In this document: in pieces, positions 11,900-24,022 of the stretch | Layout: each line of letters starts with the position of its first letter | How positions within the stretch are numbered: the first letter of the stretch is position 1 | NCBI GenBank assembly: GCA_030169165.1 | Contig: CM058042.1 | Coordinates: 87,185,225-87,249,224 of the forward strand | Reading direction: 5' to 3' | Origin: Centaurea solstitialis | Lineage: Eukaryota > Streptophyta > Magnoliopsida > Asterales > Asteraceae | Length of the DNA stretch: 64,000 bases | Notes under the pieces: model-generated | Told to the model about the DNA's origin: nothing | The model's database searches: none | What the model saw: only the letters and a program-made list of their open reading frames with translations | Program-made: the position numbers and the translations under genes

Positions 11900-11926
11900 A
11901 CTAGTTACTCTTTTATTATATATAGA

Positions 11927-13840
11927 TTTCATTTCATTTGATTTACAATTATTTTTCATATGATTTTTATCTTCTCTATTCCAATTTTCAATGACAATTT
12001 CATATTTATCTTCTCTATCCTACTTCTTCAATGATATTTCTATATTCTCTCTTTGATCACTCATTTTTATTTTGGTTTCTATTATTTTTCTACTTTGTTT
12101 TTTGTTTACTTGTAATTTCTTGTGTAACATTAGAAGGATTTGCTTAGATTTAAATAAAAAATAATAAATTAATTGGTATTAATATTCTATTATACATGAT
12201 TAGCCCTAAACTAATAAAGCAAAAGATATATAAAAATGTAGTTAAGATAAAATTAATTGATATAAAAACGGAATACAAAATAAGAAATTATTTTATTTAA
12301 AATGAATGGAAAATTAATAAAAAAGAGAAAGTAAATTGAATATATAAAAAAGAAAAAAAATGTATTCTGTAATGTTAGTTAACATAGTGGAGAGTGGAGA
12401 CCGGAGAGGGAGAAAGATTTTGACGGAGGGTTTAACGTGAATATAATTAGGAAATAATTAATAAAAAGTATATTTAAAATTTAGTGATTTGGCAATATCT
12501 TATTGGTGGAGAGGGTTGGGATTGGATTCAATGAGATAGGCGATTTTTGCTCATTACGATCAAGTGATAGTGGATCAGTTCTCGGCGTCCTCCGCTCGTG
12601 GTTTTTTTCCCGATTCGGGTTTTCCACGTAAAAATATCGTTGTCTCTCTTACTTGCTTTATCTTACATTTTATAGTCATATATTGTTGCATTTACTTGCT
12701 AGTTAATTATCTCACATTCGTCGATCATATTTCCGTTATTATCTTGATATAAGAACTTTGTTCATTATTCTTGGGGTATTTGTATTTATAGTGGGATCCA
12801 ACTAACAAGCCTTTTGCTAGTTGGGTTTCGTTATTTTTGACAACAGATATTTAAAAAAAAAATGACTTGGATTGTGTTTTACATTCATTTTAATCTATTA
12901 ATCACATAATCTAATATATTGAATGAGATGTCATGTATAAATAAGAGAATTAGAAATCTAAATCTATCGATACATATCCGATGAAATAATTGCAATTTAA
13001 GGTTTTTCGTTACCTTTTTTGTGTAAATATGGTACTTAATATTTTTTATGCACCATAATCTTGAAATCTAAATTTATCGGTACATATACTAAACAAAACA
13101 AAACATCCTTTGTAATGAAGATGATAAGGGACAAAACTAAGATGGAGCGTCAAACAAGCATTGGGTCAATCCTCTGATAATTGTTGCTTAAAACTCTCCC
13201 TTTTTTCTTAAGAATGTTTGCGCTTATGTTAAAATACATATATTTATCAAAGAAAGTCAAATTTTAGCAAATTTATATATTCTTTTAACAAACTAATAAA
13301 AAGTTTAGTTCTTCAAACTACTTAGCCAATTGCCTTTGAGAACATAGATTTTACGATCATGATGTATCCTAAAAAGATCACGTAGTATGTACATCGTTAG
13401 ACATGTCATAGGAAATGTATAAACTCATATATTGTGAGTCCATGAAAAAGAAAAATCAATACTAAATACAACATAATCCGAAAGAACATCTCGACTCCAA
13501 TTGATACATACATGAAAAAAATTCATGTACCAAGTACCTTAGATCTCTAACTCGGTTCATATAGTGTTGAAAAAACTAAAAGATATTGTAGACGAAATAC
13601 CATTAGCACCTTGAGGTAGATGATAAGATGAAGATGGACATTAGATTACATTACTCCAACCAAAACTTTCTAGCCTTTGGCTGAAAGTCAAAGTCATTGT
13701 ACTCCTACCATCATATGTTAGTCGGATAAAACTTCAAAATGATGGACGATAATAAAAAGTATATTAAAATATTTAACATTAATGCAGCTAACAGTATACC
13801 AAGAGTTGATGTAGTTTTACCTTAAATCTATAATAATCTA
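11927..13840. other. Intergenic, no gene recognised
   Basis: AT-rich sequence without convincing coding frames. The stretch 12560-12840 is compositionally different and may be an LTR scrap (separate entry). The remainder (12860-13840) shows no repeat structure or gene that I recognise. Confidence 0.6.
12560..12840 (+). repeat. Possible Ty1/copia LTR fragment
   Basis: CTCGTGGTTTTTTTCCCG, then GGGTTTTCCACGTAAAA, resembles the central part of many plant copia LTRs, and ATAGTGGGATCC follows downstream. No partner LTR, primer-binding site or coding region is visible, so this is at most a solo or truncated remnant. Confidence 0.35.
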
Positions 13841-13856
13841 GCTCGTTTCCCTTTTT

Positions 13857-16184
13857 TGCGGAAATGACAAGTCCCCCGGGCCGGACGGCTTTACATTTGC
13901 TTTTGTAAAATAATTTTGGGGAATCTTGAGGGTCGAATTCATGGAAGCTCTTCGATGGTTTTGGGACAAAGAAGCGATGGGTCCGGGTTGTAATTCCTCG
14001 TTCTTAACCCTAATTCCAAAAGTCTCAAGTCCGTGAGGACTAACCGATTTTCGACCCATTAGTCTAATCGGTGTGTTCTACAAGGTGGTTACTAAAGTGC
14101 TTGCTCATAGACTCAAAAAAGTCATCGCTAATCTAATTAGCGAACCTCAAAGCGCTTTTATAAAAGGCCGCAACATCCTCGATGGAGTGCTTATTGCCAA
14201 TGAAGTGGTTGACTTTGTTCGGAACAAACGAAGAAAAGGTCTAATCTTTAAAGTAGACGTTGAAAAAGCGTACGACTCGGTGGAGTGGAATTTTTTGTTG
14301 GAAACAATGCATAGGATGGGCTTTGGAAAAAAATGGATCGGTTGGATATCCGCGTGCCTTAAATCATCCTCTATGTCGGTGCTTATAAACGGATTCCCAA
14401 CAAAGGAATTCTTGATGGGGAAAGGATTACGACAAGGAGACCCATTAGCGCCATTCTTATTTTTAATAGTAGCAGAAAATTTGCATCTTTTGATGGAGGA
14501 GGCAAAGGATAAAGGGCTATTCGAAGGGATCGAGGTGGGTGACGATGGTCTTGTAATTTCGCATTTACAATTCGCCGACGATGCAATTTTCTTTGGCAAA
14601 TGGAGTGTAAGGAACCTTCGGAATCTCATAAAAAATCTTGATTGCTTTCATGCCATTTCGGGTTTGAGAATCAACATGCGCAAGAGTAAAATCTTTGGAG
14701 TGGGGGCTCATGATACGGAAGTTCAAGAATGGGCAAGAGGCGCCGGGTGTGTCGGAGGTTCCTTTCCTATCATGTATCTCGGACTACCGGTGGGAGCTTC
14801 GATACATAAGAAGATCGCTTGGAAACCGGTGGTGGAAAAGGTGAGATCGAAACTAGCATCGTGGAAAGCAAAGGTTATCTCTATCGGAGGTAGACTTACT
14901 CTTGTTAAGTCGGTCTTAGGTAGTTCACCGCTATACTTTTTATCCTTGTTTCGTTCCCCGAGAGGTGTGATTGGTGAGATTGAGAGGATTCGAAAAAATT
15001 TCTTTTGGGGGGGGGGGGGGAGGTGAGGTTTCGAAAAAAGTTTGTGCTTGGGTAAATTGGGAAAATGTCTAAAATCATTCCATAAAGGAGGCATCAATAT
15101 CGGAAGTCTCAAGATAATGAATTATGCTTTATTAGCAAAATGGTGGTGGAGATTTCGGGTGGAGGGGTCTTCTTTGTGGGGTAGAGTCATTAGGAAAATC
15201 TATGGTGAAGAGGGGGGGGTCGGTGTAGGGGAGGATGTTCATCGGGGTGCTTGGGGGTCGGTTTGGAAAAACATAATAGGGGTGGGGGAGAGCTTGGATG
15301 GGTTGGGTTTAAACTTCACGGGGTCGTTTCGCAAACTAATTGGGGATGGTGGGGACACTCGTTTTTGGAAGGATGTTTGGTTGGGTGATAGACCTCTTAT
15401 GCTTGTCTATCCTAGGCTCTTTCGGATGGTGTCGGATCCTAACATTTCCATCTTGGAGCAAGGGGAATGGATCGGAGATAGTTGGTCTTGGAAGTGGTCT
15501 TGGTATCGACAACCGCGGGGTAGGACCTCGGGGGAGTTTGAGGATCTTGAAAGGAGGTTGATAGGTTGGAGACCGGTGGTAGGAAAGCGTGATGTGTGGG
15601 GTTGGGCGTTAGATTTAGATAAAGGATTCTCCGTCCATAGGCTTAGACAAGTTTTGGCGAACGTAGAAGTTTTGGAAGATGGAGATGGGGAGACGTTGTG
15701 GACATCTTTTCTACCGAAAAAAGTCAACGTGTTTAGGTGGAGACTTAAGCTCGGGAGATTACCAACTAGAGTTGTCCTAGATAAGATGGGTATCGACCTT
15801 GATTCGGTGTTATGTCCGAGATGTGGTGAGGAGTCGGAAGATTTGGATCATGCGCTTGTTAATTGTGAAGAGGTTAAAAATCTTTGGATTAGAACAGGGA
15901 GGTGGTGGAACAAATCTTTGGTTGGCATCAACTCGATTTCACAGTTACTCCAAGAGGATGCGAACCTTTTACGAAATCACAAAAGCAAACCGTGGTGGGT
16001 CGGCGTAAAATGGATCTTTCTTTACTTGATGTGGTCTCATCGGAATCGAATAGTTTTCGAAAAAAAGAAAGCTGGGTTACGAGAGTGCTTCTTCGAATGG
16101 CAAAGAATCGCATACGAGTGGATTAGCAAAAGAGTCAAAGGTGTTCAGATTGATTGGTTCGCTTGGTTATCCGGTAGTCTTTAA
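13857..16184 (+). pseudogene. LINE ORF2 remnant: reverse transcriptase plus zinc-binding C-terminus
   Basis: One frame reads almost throughout. It starts with the RT palm approach (DKSPGPDGF, then DFRPISLIG), followed by QSAFIKGRNILDG, the QGDPLAPFLFL motif and the catalytic FADDAIFFG (from 14571). It ends with the zf-RVT region (C-X2-C-X8-H-X4-C from about 15812). Disablements are TAA near 13911, TGA near 14035 (CGA to TGA is the likely change) and an out-of-frame stretch at 15007-15070. That stretch begins in a 14-G homopolymer and returns to the original frame near 15070, so two compensating indels are likely. Open frames at 14073-15026 and 15042-16184 are the two large surviving pieces. 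In function this would be the target-primed reverse transcription enzyme; here it is inactive. Confidence 0.92.
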
Positions 16185-16575
16185 CCCAAATCGTTGCTGA
16201 AGTCTGATTGCTGCCGCTACTGTGTTCGTTTTCTGTCAAACAGGCTGCTGGATTTTGGCCTGTTTTCTTCTCTTTTGGCTGCTGTTTTACCTAGTGACGA
16301 CCGCTGGTATCGCAGGTTTGAGGTTTCGGATTGGTGGTTTTTGCGTAAACTGCTGTTTCGTTAAGTTGGTTTGTTTTTTTTGCCTTTATTTTGCTGTTTC
16401 GGGCTTTCAGATTTGTCTCTCACAAGTCTGTTTTGCTGTAATTGTTTCTGTTGCTGCTGCTCTTTGCTCGGCGCTGTTTTTCTGGTGTAATTGGGCTTTG
16501 GTCTTGCCCATGAACTTTGTATGGTTTGTGGTTCTTTGTTGGTATATATTTGCTGCCTTTCTAAAAAAATATTAT
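13857..16575 (+). mobile_element. 5'-truncated non-LTR retrotransposon (plant L1-like LINE)
   Basis: The element contains the C-terminal two-thirds of a LINE ORF2 and a T-rich 3' UTR ending in a short A-run (CTAAAAAAATATT) near 16575. ORF1, the endonuclease and the start of the reverse transcriptase are missing, as expected for dead-on-arrival LINE copies. I could not identify a clear target-site duplication. The boundary at 13857 is where homologous reading begins, so the true 5' junction may be slightly upstream. Confidence 0.9.
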
Positions 16576-16584
16576 TTCATCTAA
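16185..16584 (+). other. LINE 3' UTR
   Basis: This T/G-rich stretch (GCTGCTG, TTTTGCTG words) directly follows the ORF2 stop and ends in the A-run. An open frame at 16222-16584 comes from this biased composition and has no recognisable domain. Confidence 0.7.
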
Positions 16585-17181
16585 AAGTTCATATCAAACT
16601 TATATTTAAAAAAAATAGTTTGTGTTACTTCTAAATTCAAGATGGTGCAAGTTCAAAAACAAGAAGAATAGCTAGAGAACAATAGCAAAAACTATATAGA
16701 ATAGTGAGGAACTTTGGTTGGAATTTCATCTAACACAACCGACCATAAATGACTCAAACTTGCTATATTTTTCAATTTAGAGTAACACACTAACGCTAAT
16801 TATTCAAACTCGTAAAAAGGATAACTAAGCAACCGATATGTACACATGACATCAGTACTAGTGGTTACGTGGAAAACTATTATGTGGACAACTACGTCAA
16901 ACCTCATGACATGGCCTAGGGGGCGATTTGCATATAGGCTAGAATCCCTTACTTCCACAAAATTTGTCCAACACAATGAATCTTTTTTTGAAAGTATTTA
17001 ATGGTAAAGCAAAATTTCCATCGTGTGCAATTATAATTATTGAGATTGAGCCTTTTGAGCTACTTTAACTCTTAACTCTTCAATTAAGATTTAAGCATTT
17101 TTTAAATGTTAATATACTTTTTGTGTTTTGCTATCTCAATTATTTGTCTTAGCCTTTTTCTGTATTGAACTTTATTAATAA
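16585..17181. other. Intergenic spacer
   Basis: AT-rich sequence between the LINE and the next Helitron. No gene or repeat recognised. Confidence 0.6.
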
Positions 17182-18216
17182 CTAGGGGACCGAACCGCGC
17201 GTTGCGCGGTATGTAAAAGTCATTCCGGAATTTTTTTTAAAAAAATCTATCATCATTTTTAATGTAAAAAAATTGTGTTACAAATCTATATGTAATATTT
17301 ATAATGATAAATTTAATATTTGTTTTCGGATTTTAAAATTACTTGGGTAATTAGTTTTCTCAATATTTGAGAAAAATTGTAAACATTACTCTTCTACTTT
17401 TGAGTACTTTAAAATGTTGTTGTGTTAATTAGTTTAAACCATTGTTGTATATCAATGTTATATCAAACATGTGAAATTGTGAAACTAATGTAGAATTAGG
17501 AAATTAATAACAAATCAATTAGAGTCTTTTTTTTTAAGATGCCAACTTATGATATGGAGAAATTGATGAAAACTTATTATATTCCAACGAACGTATAACA
17601 CATATATATTTATTATTAAGTATAAAAAATTTTGAAAATATGCAAATTGGAAACAATTAAAAATTCCTTAGAGTTTTTAATAAGAACTTTATGCTTAAGA
17701 GGCAACGAAAATAAATCAAAGGGGTATTCCATTCTCAATCGAATGTTCATCAATCTCACCAAGTTCTCCGTGTAATGTAACTTTGCAAATTATCGAGTTA
17801 TGCAAAGATGAATATCAGAATGTCATATTAAGTGATATGTTCTATTAATCCTTTGGTTAAAAATGTTAAGAATTGTATATAACTACTTAACAAATTTAAT
17901 TATCCAAAATAATTTTCAAATCCCTTTTGTATAACCGCCATCAATTGTCTCAAGATCACCAAATTGTGCCAAACATTCAATAATGTCTACACATATATCT
18001 ACTTGATTAGAACAGCGGGGTTTAGCAAGTAATAAAACAAAATAAAAAAACATAACACAATAAGTATTTATTAATTTATCAATGTGAGAGTTAATAACAC
18101 ATATGTACCGATTCTTGTAATTTTTTAACTTTATTATTTATTTATTAATGATATTAAATATAATAAGTATTTATTAATTTATCAATGTGAGAGTTAATAA
18201 CACATACTTAATTATA

Positions 18217-19525
18217 GAGTTTTTGACCAAATGGGTGTTTTTAAAAAACATATTTACCAAATGAGTGTTGTTTTAAACATATTTACCATTTAGGTGTAGT
18301 TTTCTATTTAATGGACTTTTAATGCCTAAACATATTTACCATTTAGGTGTAGTTTTCTATTTAATTTTAATGCCTTTTTCCTACTTTTCTTTACTATTTT
18401 TTATTATTTTTTTGTTGCTGATTTTTTTAATGTTTTTTTAAAATCATATAAATAAAAAGCTTATGTACGGTTAAGTAAAAAAATATATAAAACAATAATA
18501 CGGTTCTGAAAAAAATCATATAAAAACAAACCCGTCCAAAAACCCGAACATTAAAAATGATATAAAAATGGTGATGAGTTTGGGTTCAGTTTGGGTTGGC
18601 ATTTTCAGAACCAAACCTACCGAAAAACCCGAACATTTTAAATATACTTTTATTAATGTGAGTATTAATATATACTATTAATAAGTTCCGAAAAAAATAT
18701 ATTGAAAAAAAAATCTCAAGTACGGTTAAGTTTTTATTGAAAAAACAACAATAAAACTCAAGTACAGTTCAGGTTTAAGTACGATTCAAGTTTTCGGTTA
18801 ATGTTTTCAAGTACGGTTAATATTTTTATAAAACTCAATTAAATTAGGTTTTCGGGTCTTGGTTTTAAAGTTTAAGTACGATTCAAGTTTCAAACGGGTA
18901 GTTTGGGTTGGACGGGTTTTGCTCACCCAAAAACATTAACCGAAAACTTGAATCGTACTTTAACTTTAATAAAAACATTAACCGTACTTGAGTTTTATTG
19001 TTGTTTTTTCAATAAAAACTTAACCGTACTTGAGATTTTTTTTTCAATATATTTTTTTTGAAACATATTAATAGTATATATTAATACTCACATTAATAAA
19101 AAAGTATCTAAAATGTTCGGGTTTTTCGGTAGGTTTGGTTCTGAAAATGTCAACCCAAACTCCTCACCATTTTTATACCATTTTTAATTTTAAGGTTTTC
19201 GGACGGGTTTGTTTTTATATGATTTTTTTCAGAACCGTATTATTGTTTTATATATTTTTTACTTAACCGTACATAAGCTTTTTATTTATATGATCTTTAA
19301 AAAACATTTAAAAAATCAGCAACAAAAAAATAATAAAAAATAGTAAAGAAAAGTAGGAAAAAGACATTAAAAGCCCATTAAATAGAAAACTACACTTAAA
19401 TGGTAAATATGTATAGGCATTAAAAGTCCATTAAATAGAAAACTATACCTAAATGGTAAATATGTTTAAATCAACACCCATTTGGTAAATATGTTTTTTA
19501 AAAACACCTATTTGGTCAAAAACTC
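18217..19525. mobile_element. Foldback transposon with ~600-bp inverted arms (MULE-like)
   Basis: Terminal GAGTTTTTGACCAAA at 18217 is matched by its reverse complement ending at 19525. The arms stay nearly identical inward for roughly 580-650 bp, with a central loop of about 100-150 bp around 18800-18940. Flanks are a perfect 10-bp duplication, CTTAATTATA at 18207-18216 and 19526-19535. A 9-11-bp duplication with very long inverted repeats points to a Mutator-like foldback element. There is no transposase. A transcript would fold into a long hairpin. Confidence 0.9.
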
Positions 19526-20884
19526 CTTAATTATATATTAATTAGGTTGTAATTATAGATGATTATGTTGTAGGTTTTCTTTTAATTAATAAATGAGAAT
19601 GTGGAAAGGTAAAATAAATGTTTTTAAAAGTTAAATGATATGAAAGTTAAACTAATTAAATTGTTAAGTCAATTGATCAAAGAGACCTTGTATATAATAA
19701 AAAATAAAAATATAATTTTCATTTAAGGATAGAAAAGTCTTTAGATTATTTGATATTTAAAAAATTCAAAAAAAAAAAAGAAGAAAACTTTTATAGGCAA
19801 ATACTCAATAGATAGAATGTTATATCATACTTCCAATATCCTTCGTAAAAAGTTAATTCATTTATTAAAAAAAATTATGATAATAAGTATTTAATTATAT
19901 ATTGATTCTAATTTTATTTATATATATTGATTCAATTGTCATTCATTTTTATTATTGATTTTAGTATATTTAAAATAAAAAAAATTAGGATTAGGATGTT
20001 TAGCAAATGTCATCTCATTGTTAGTGGTTTTTAATAAAAATAAATAAATTGAGGGACTATGAAAATATAAAAAAATGAGAAGAGAATCCCAACAAAACAT
20101 AGCATAAAAAACCACATAAGAATTTGATTGTTGTCAACAATTTCTTTTTTATAAAACTATAACAATATAAACAATGCAAATTAAGAAAAAGACCCACTAA
20201 AACAATTGTATACCAAAAATATCAAGTAGAAATTATCAATAAAACAATTAAAAATAACAATTGTAAAGAAATTACAAATAAAAACTCAAAAACTTATTAA
20301 CAATCATATATAATATACACAAATTAAAAACATTATTTGAATTTCAATGAAAGATAAAAGTTATAGTATCAACATAAATATCAATTAGGAAATATGAAAA
20401 TGAAAAAACAAAGGTAACAATTAGAATAAGTTTTGAAAATTTAGATGAAATAAAAAATATAAAAAATTTAATTAATTGAATATTTTGTTAAGAACATCAA
20501 AAAAGGGAATATTTTAAGGAAAAATAAGAAACTTGAGATTGGAATGCTTAGAAAATGTCATGTTATTGTTAATGTTTTTTCTTATAAAATTACAAATTGA
20601 GAAATTATGAAAGCATAAAAGAATTAGAACAAAATCCACAACAAAACCATAAGTAAAAAAACCACATGGATCATACCTTGGAGTTTGATCGTTGCCAACA
20701 ACAATATAAGCACAACAAATTGTGAAAATAAAATTCACTTAAAATATTTGTACAACATAAATATTAAATCGAAGACATCAAGGAGGAAAAGCAAAAAAAC
20801 AATTGTGAAAAAAATCCAACAAAAAAACTCAAAAAACTGTTAACAATCATATATAATACACAAAACCATAAACATTGTTTGAAA

Positions 20885-21478
20885 TTTTGATGGAAGAAAA
20901 ATAACTATAGTATCGACAAAAAAAATTCAATTAGGAAGTATAAGGGAAAAAACGAATGCGACAATCATGAATAAAACGAAAAAAAGCAATAACTTATCTT
21001 AAAAACAATACATAATGTACACAAAACATACAAAAAAATATACGAAAATTATTTATATATACATTTTGGCACATATAGACACAAAAACAACATATAACTC
21101 ACATAAATCATAAAATATATAATAAAAACTGTTACCTTACCTAAAAATTTTACGAAAATTGAAAATTACTGACGAAAATCAATTTTGATGGAAGAAAAAT
21201 AACTATAGTATCGACAAAAAAATTCAATTAGGAAGTATAAGGGAAAAAACGAATGCGACAATCATGAATAAAACGAAAAAAAGCAAAAACTTATCTTAAA
21301 AACAATACATAACGTACACAAAACATACAAAAAAAATATACGAAAATTATTTATATATACCTTTTGGCACATATAGACACAAAAACAACATATAACTCAC
21401 ATAAATCATAAAATATATAATAAAAACTGTTACCTTACCTGAAAATTTTACGAAAATTTAAAATTACTGACGAAAATA
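20885..21478. repeat. Tandem duplication, 2 x ~298 bp
   Basis: TTTTGATGGAAGAAAAATAAC recurs at 20885 and 21183, and the intervening units match closely to the end. A more diverged relative starts near 20341. The duplication lies inside the Helitron and carries no coding sequence. Confidence 0.9.
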
Positions 21479-21879
21479 AATTGTCAAAAGACAAACAACA
21501 AACAAACATTCAAAGGAAGGCTTCTTATAGAACATAAAGGTGTTGATATAATACATTTTGATGGAGCTTTGTGGTTTATATATGATTGTGTTGTAGGTTT
21601 TTCTTTAATTAATAAATTGGAAAATGAAGAGATTAAATTGAATGTTTATAGGAAGTTATAGAATTTGAAAGGTTAAGCTAATTAATTAAAATGTAAGTTA
21701 AATTACCAAATAAGCCTTCTTATAGTAAAATGCGAAATTTTAATTAAGGGGTATAATAGTCATTAACTCATTTAATATTTAAAAAAAAATCAAAACAATG
21801 AGAAAATTTCTTTAGGCAAATCCTACTCCCACAATGTGCCACATCATTCTCCAACATCCTCCTTTTATATATATATAGA

Positions 21880-23497
21880 TTTGTTTCTATTTTAAGATTG
21901 AGTCTTTTTGTTAACTTGTTTTAGTTATTAAACCTTGAATTGACATTAATATTTATGTTAATTTGTTCCGTTTCATTTATAAATTGCGATATCAAAAGGG
22001 TTTTATTGTAGAAAAACCTGTTAGTTTTTTGGGTTTTATAGAATATAATCAATAGAGTTTGTAAAGTGGTTATACAAACACCCTTTTCCTTTGGCCTTTT
22101 GGGAGCTCCACTTCTTCAATTTTTAAGAACAAACCTTAACCACTTTAATTGTTTTTTAATATTTGAAATGGATTGCAAAATACAACTAAATACATTATAT
22201 AGTATACTACCAACCCGAAATAAGCCAACCTTACATTTGCCTTTTTTCCACTTTTAACCATGAGATTGATCCTAGACCCTTCCCTCACTCCACAAGACTA
22301 CCAATACTCTCCACTTTTGCCATTTTTAATAATATGATATATAAGTTCTCAAAATACATTCCGCAAACTCTTTGGCTTTTTGTCTAAAATTCAAAAAGTT
22401 GGCTATTGTATTATAGGACATTTGTTATTAACCTTTTTATTATTGATTTAATTTTAATTTATATTTAATCAAACCAAAATAGGGGAAAATAGAGTGGTTA
22501 GCAATAACTTTATAATCAATTTTATTTTTGATATATTACAGTAGTTAATATATTCTATCACACTAACAAAAGAAAATTCTAGATCTACTTTTGATCAAAC
22601 CAATGGGGGTTGATAGGTTAATTGATTAAAATTTTAAGGATTATACTACAGACATGGGATCATGTAAGACTAGTCTGTTTTTTTAAGATCCATAAAGAAA
22701 AAAACATGAATGTTCACAAGAAAGCAATGTGTAGATAAAAGTTCACTACGTTCATTTATTATGAATAATGTTCGTTGATTTTGTACCTTTACAATATATT
22801 TGCTATAGAGGCCGGTTTAATGTTATTTTGTAGTTTCATTGGTCTTACAAAAACGTGTTGATCTCACGTGAACCTAAACTTTATAACAAACTTTAAGGAC
22901 AATCTTGATTTACTCTTACAAACAAAAATTGCTCGCATGATAAACAAGATCGCATACTTGAAACAATCAATATACATACATTAACTTTTATGATACAAGT
23001 ATTTCACACTTTAATGATTCTAAATCCATAAGATTTTTTTAACTGACCATTTATTAATACACAAAACTAACGAGGCGCTACGCACAATCAATAGTCAGAA
23101 AAGAATCCAACATTACAACACCAATCGGTCTACGTAATTAATGGACTTGCAGAAGTTGGTGCAAAAGTTTACCCAATGAAACCCCAAGCTTTGTATCTCA
23201 TAGGTTACTACCCTACCATCGAAGGATCGATTGGTCGATTTGTTCCTGAAACTTTTCTCATTTTTGCTCTCCCAGATTTTCCAAAATCTCAAGATACACG
23301 ATATAACGCACGCTTAAAAAATGTGAACAATACTTTATGTCATTAATTTCGATCTTTGAGAAGTTGACATCTAATTAAAGTTTGGAGAAAATGTCAATAT
23401 TGAAATTTGCATGAAAGCCTATGGACTTCAACATAGTACTCTTGTACAGATTTTGCTTTGTAAACTTTTAGACCCTAATAGATTGTATCCCTTTCAA
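21880..23497. other. Intergenic, downstream of the RING gene
   Basis: AT-rich sequence. I see no gene or repeat family. A small open frame at 22066-22257 has no recognisable features. Confidence 0.6.
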
Positions 23498-24022
23498 TTA
23501 AAACCACCATGAATTTTTTGCATTGCCATGAATTGGTGTAATATTTGCATCAGTTACTTCTCCTTGGCAAGTTGGACATTCTTTCGAGACCGAATCCACA
23601 TATGGAACCAGATCAAAGCAACTCCGGCAAAACAAGTGACCGCAGCTCGTCAAGATTGGAACTTTAGCCACACCTAAACATATGTTGCAATCATAGAAAT
23701 TCCCATTTTCCTTTTCTTTACCTTCTAAATCCATCTCCAATGCTTTTGCCAAATGGCTGATATCCCTTTTGCAATTAACCCTCACCCTTTCCTTGTTCAC
23801 AACCCGGATCCCATTGTCACCTTGATTTTTGTTCATAAACCTTCGCCACCATTGGCGTTGGTTGGCCCTGGCGGTGACCGCCTGCAGGTGCCTAATCCGA
23901 TCCACGATCCCGAATCGTGAGGTTTCGGGTTCATCGGGAGTTGGTGGTGATGATGGTGGTGATGGGTCAATAAAAGGCTCTTGGTTCAAATCAAGAGCCA
24001 TAACTATATTATCATCAGCCAT
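23498..24022 (-). CDS. RING-finger (C3HC4) E3 ubiquitin ligase, RMA-like, no membrane anchor
   Basis: This 174-residue single-exon protein probably acts as a ubiquitin E3 ligase, recruiting an E2 through its RING. The N-terminal half has MALDLNQEPF, a proline/serine stretch and a basic helical region. The RING lies at residues 112-152: C112, C115, C127, H129, C132, C135, C149, C152 (C-X2-C-X11-C-X1-H-X2-C-X2-C-X13-C-X2-C). It is followed by GEVTDANITPIHGNA, the pattern seen after the RING in RMA-type and Arabidopsis At2g44410-like proteins. It lacks the C-terminal hydrophobic anchor that holds true RMA proteins in the ER membrane, so a soluble protein is inferred. The open frame extends upstream to 24082 only through a TTG. 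The first ATG is at 24022, in the context AATAATATGG; a second in-frame ATG is at 24001. Substrates are unknown. Confidence 0.88.
   Translation of the reverse strand: MADDNIVMALDLNQEPFIDPSPPSSPPTPDEPETSRFGIVDRIRHLQAVTARANQRQWWRRFMNKNQGDNGIRVVNKERVRVNCKRDISHLAKALEMDLEGKEKENGNFYDCNICLGVAKVPILTSCGHLFCRSCFDLVPYVDSVSKECPTCQGEVTDANITPIHGNAKNSWWF

Larger units (their letters stand above)
3033..11926 (-). mobile_element. Non-autonomous Helitron interrupted by an LTR retrotransposon
   Basis: Read on the minus strand, the element starts TCTATATATAATAAAAG (11926 downward) and ends in a stem CCCGTGT/ACACGGG followed by CTAG (3036-3033). The flanks are host A at the 5' end (T at 11927 on the plus strand) and host T at the 3' end (A at 3032), which is the A|T target of Helitrons. 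Positions 3743-11260 are a nested LTR element; without it and its 5-bp duplication the Helitron is about 1.37 kb. It encodes nothing recognisable and contains two families of tandem repeats (153-bp and 127-bp units). Confidence 0.8.
17182..21879 (-). mobile_element. Helitron, ~4.7 kb, non-autonomous
   Basis: On the minus strand it starts TCTATATATATATAAAAGG (from 21879). It ends with the hairpin ACCGCGC/GCGCGGT (around 17194-17210), then TTCGGTCCC and CTAG (17185-17182). Flanking bases are A at 17181 and T at 21880 on the plus strand, giving the A|T insertion site. It carries a nested foldback element (18217-19525) and a 298-bp tandem duplication. No helicase or Rep domain is encoded and no captured host exon is recognised, so transposition would have required enzymes supplied in trans. 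Confidence 0.85.

Noticed and set aside
16222..16584. 120-codon hydrophobic open frame after the LINE
   Set aside because: T/G-rich LINE 3' UTR; the hydrophobic look comes from TTT/TGT-rich codons.
13800..16600. Target-site duplication of the LINE
   Set aside because: Sequences flanking 13857 and 16575 were compared by eye; no convincing direct repeat was found, so none is claimed.
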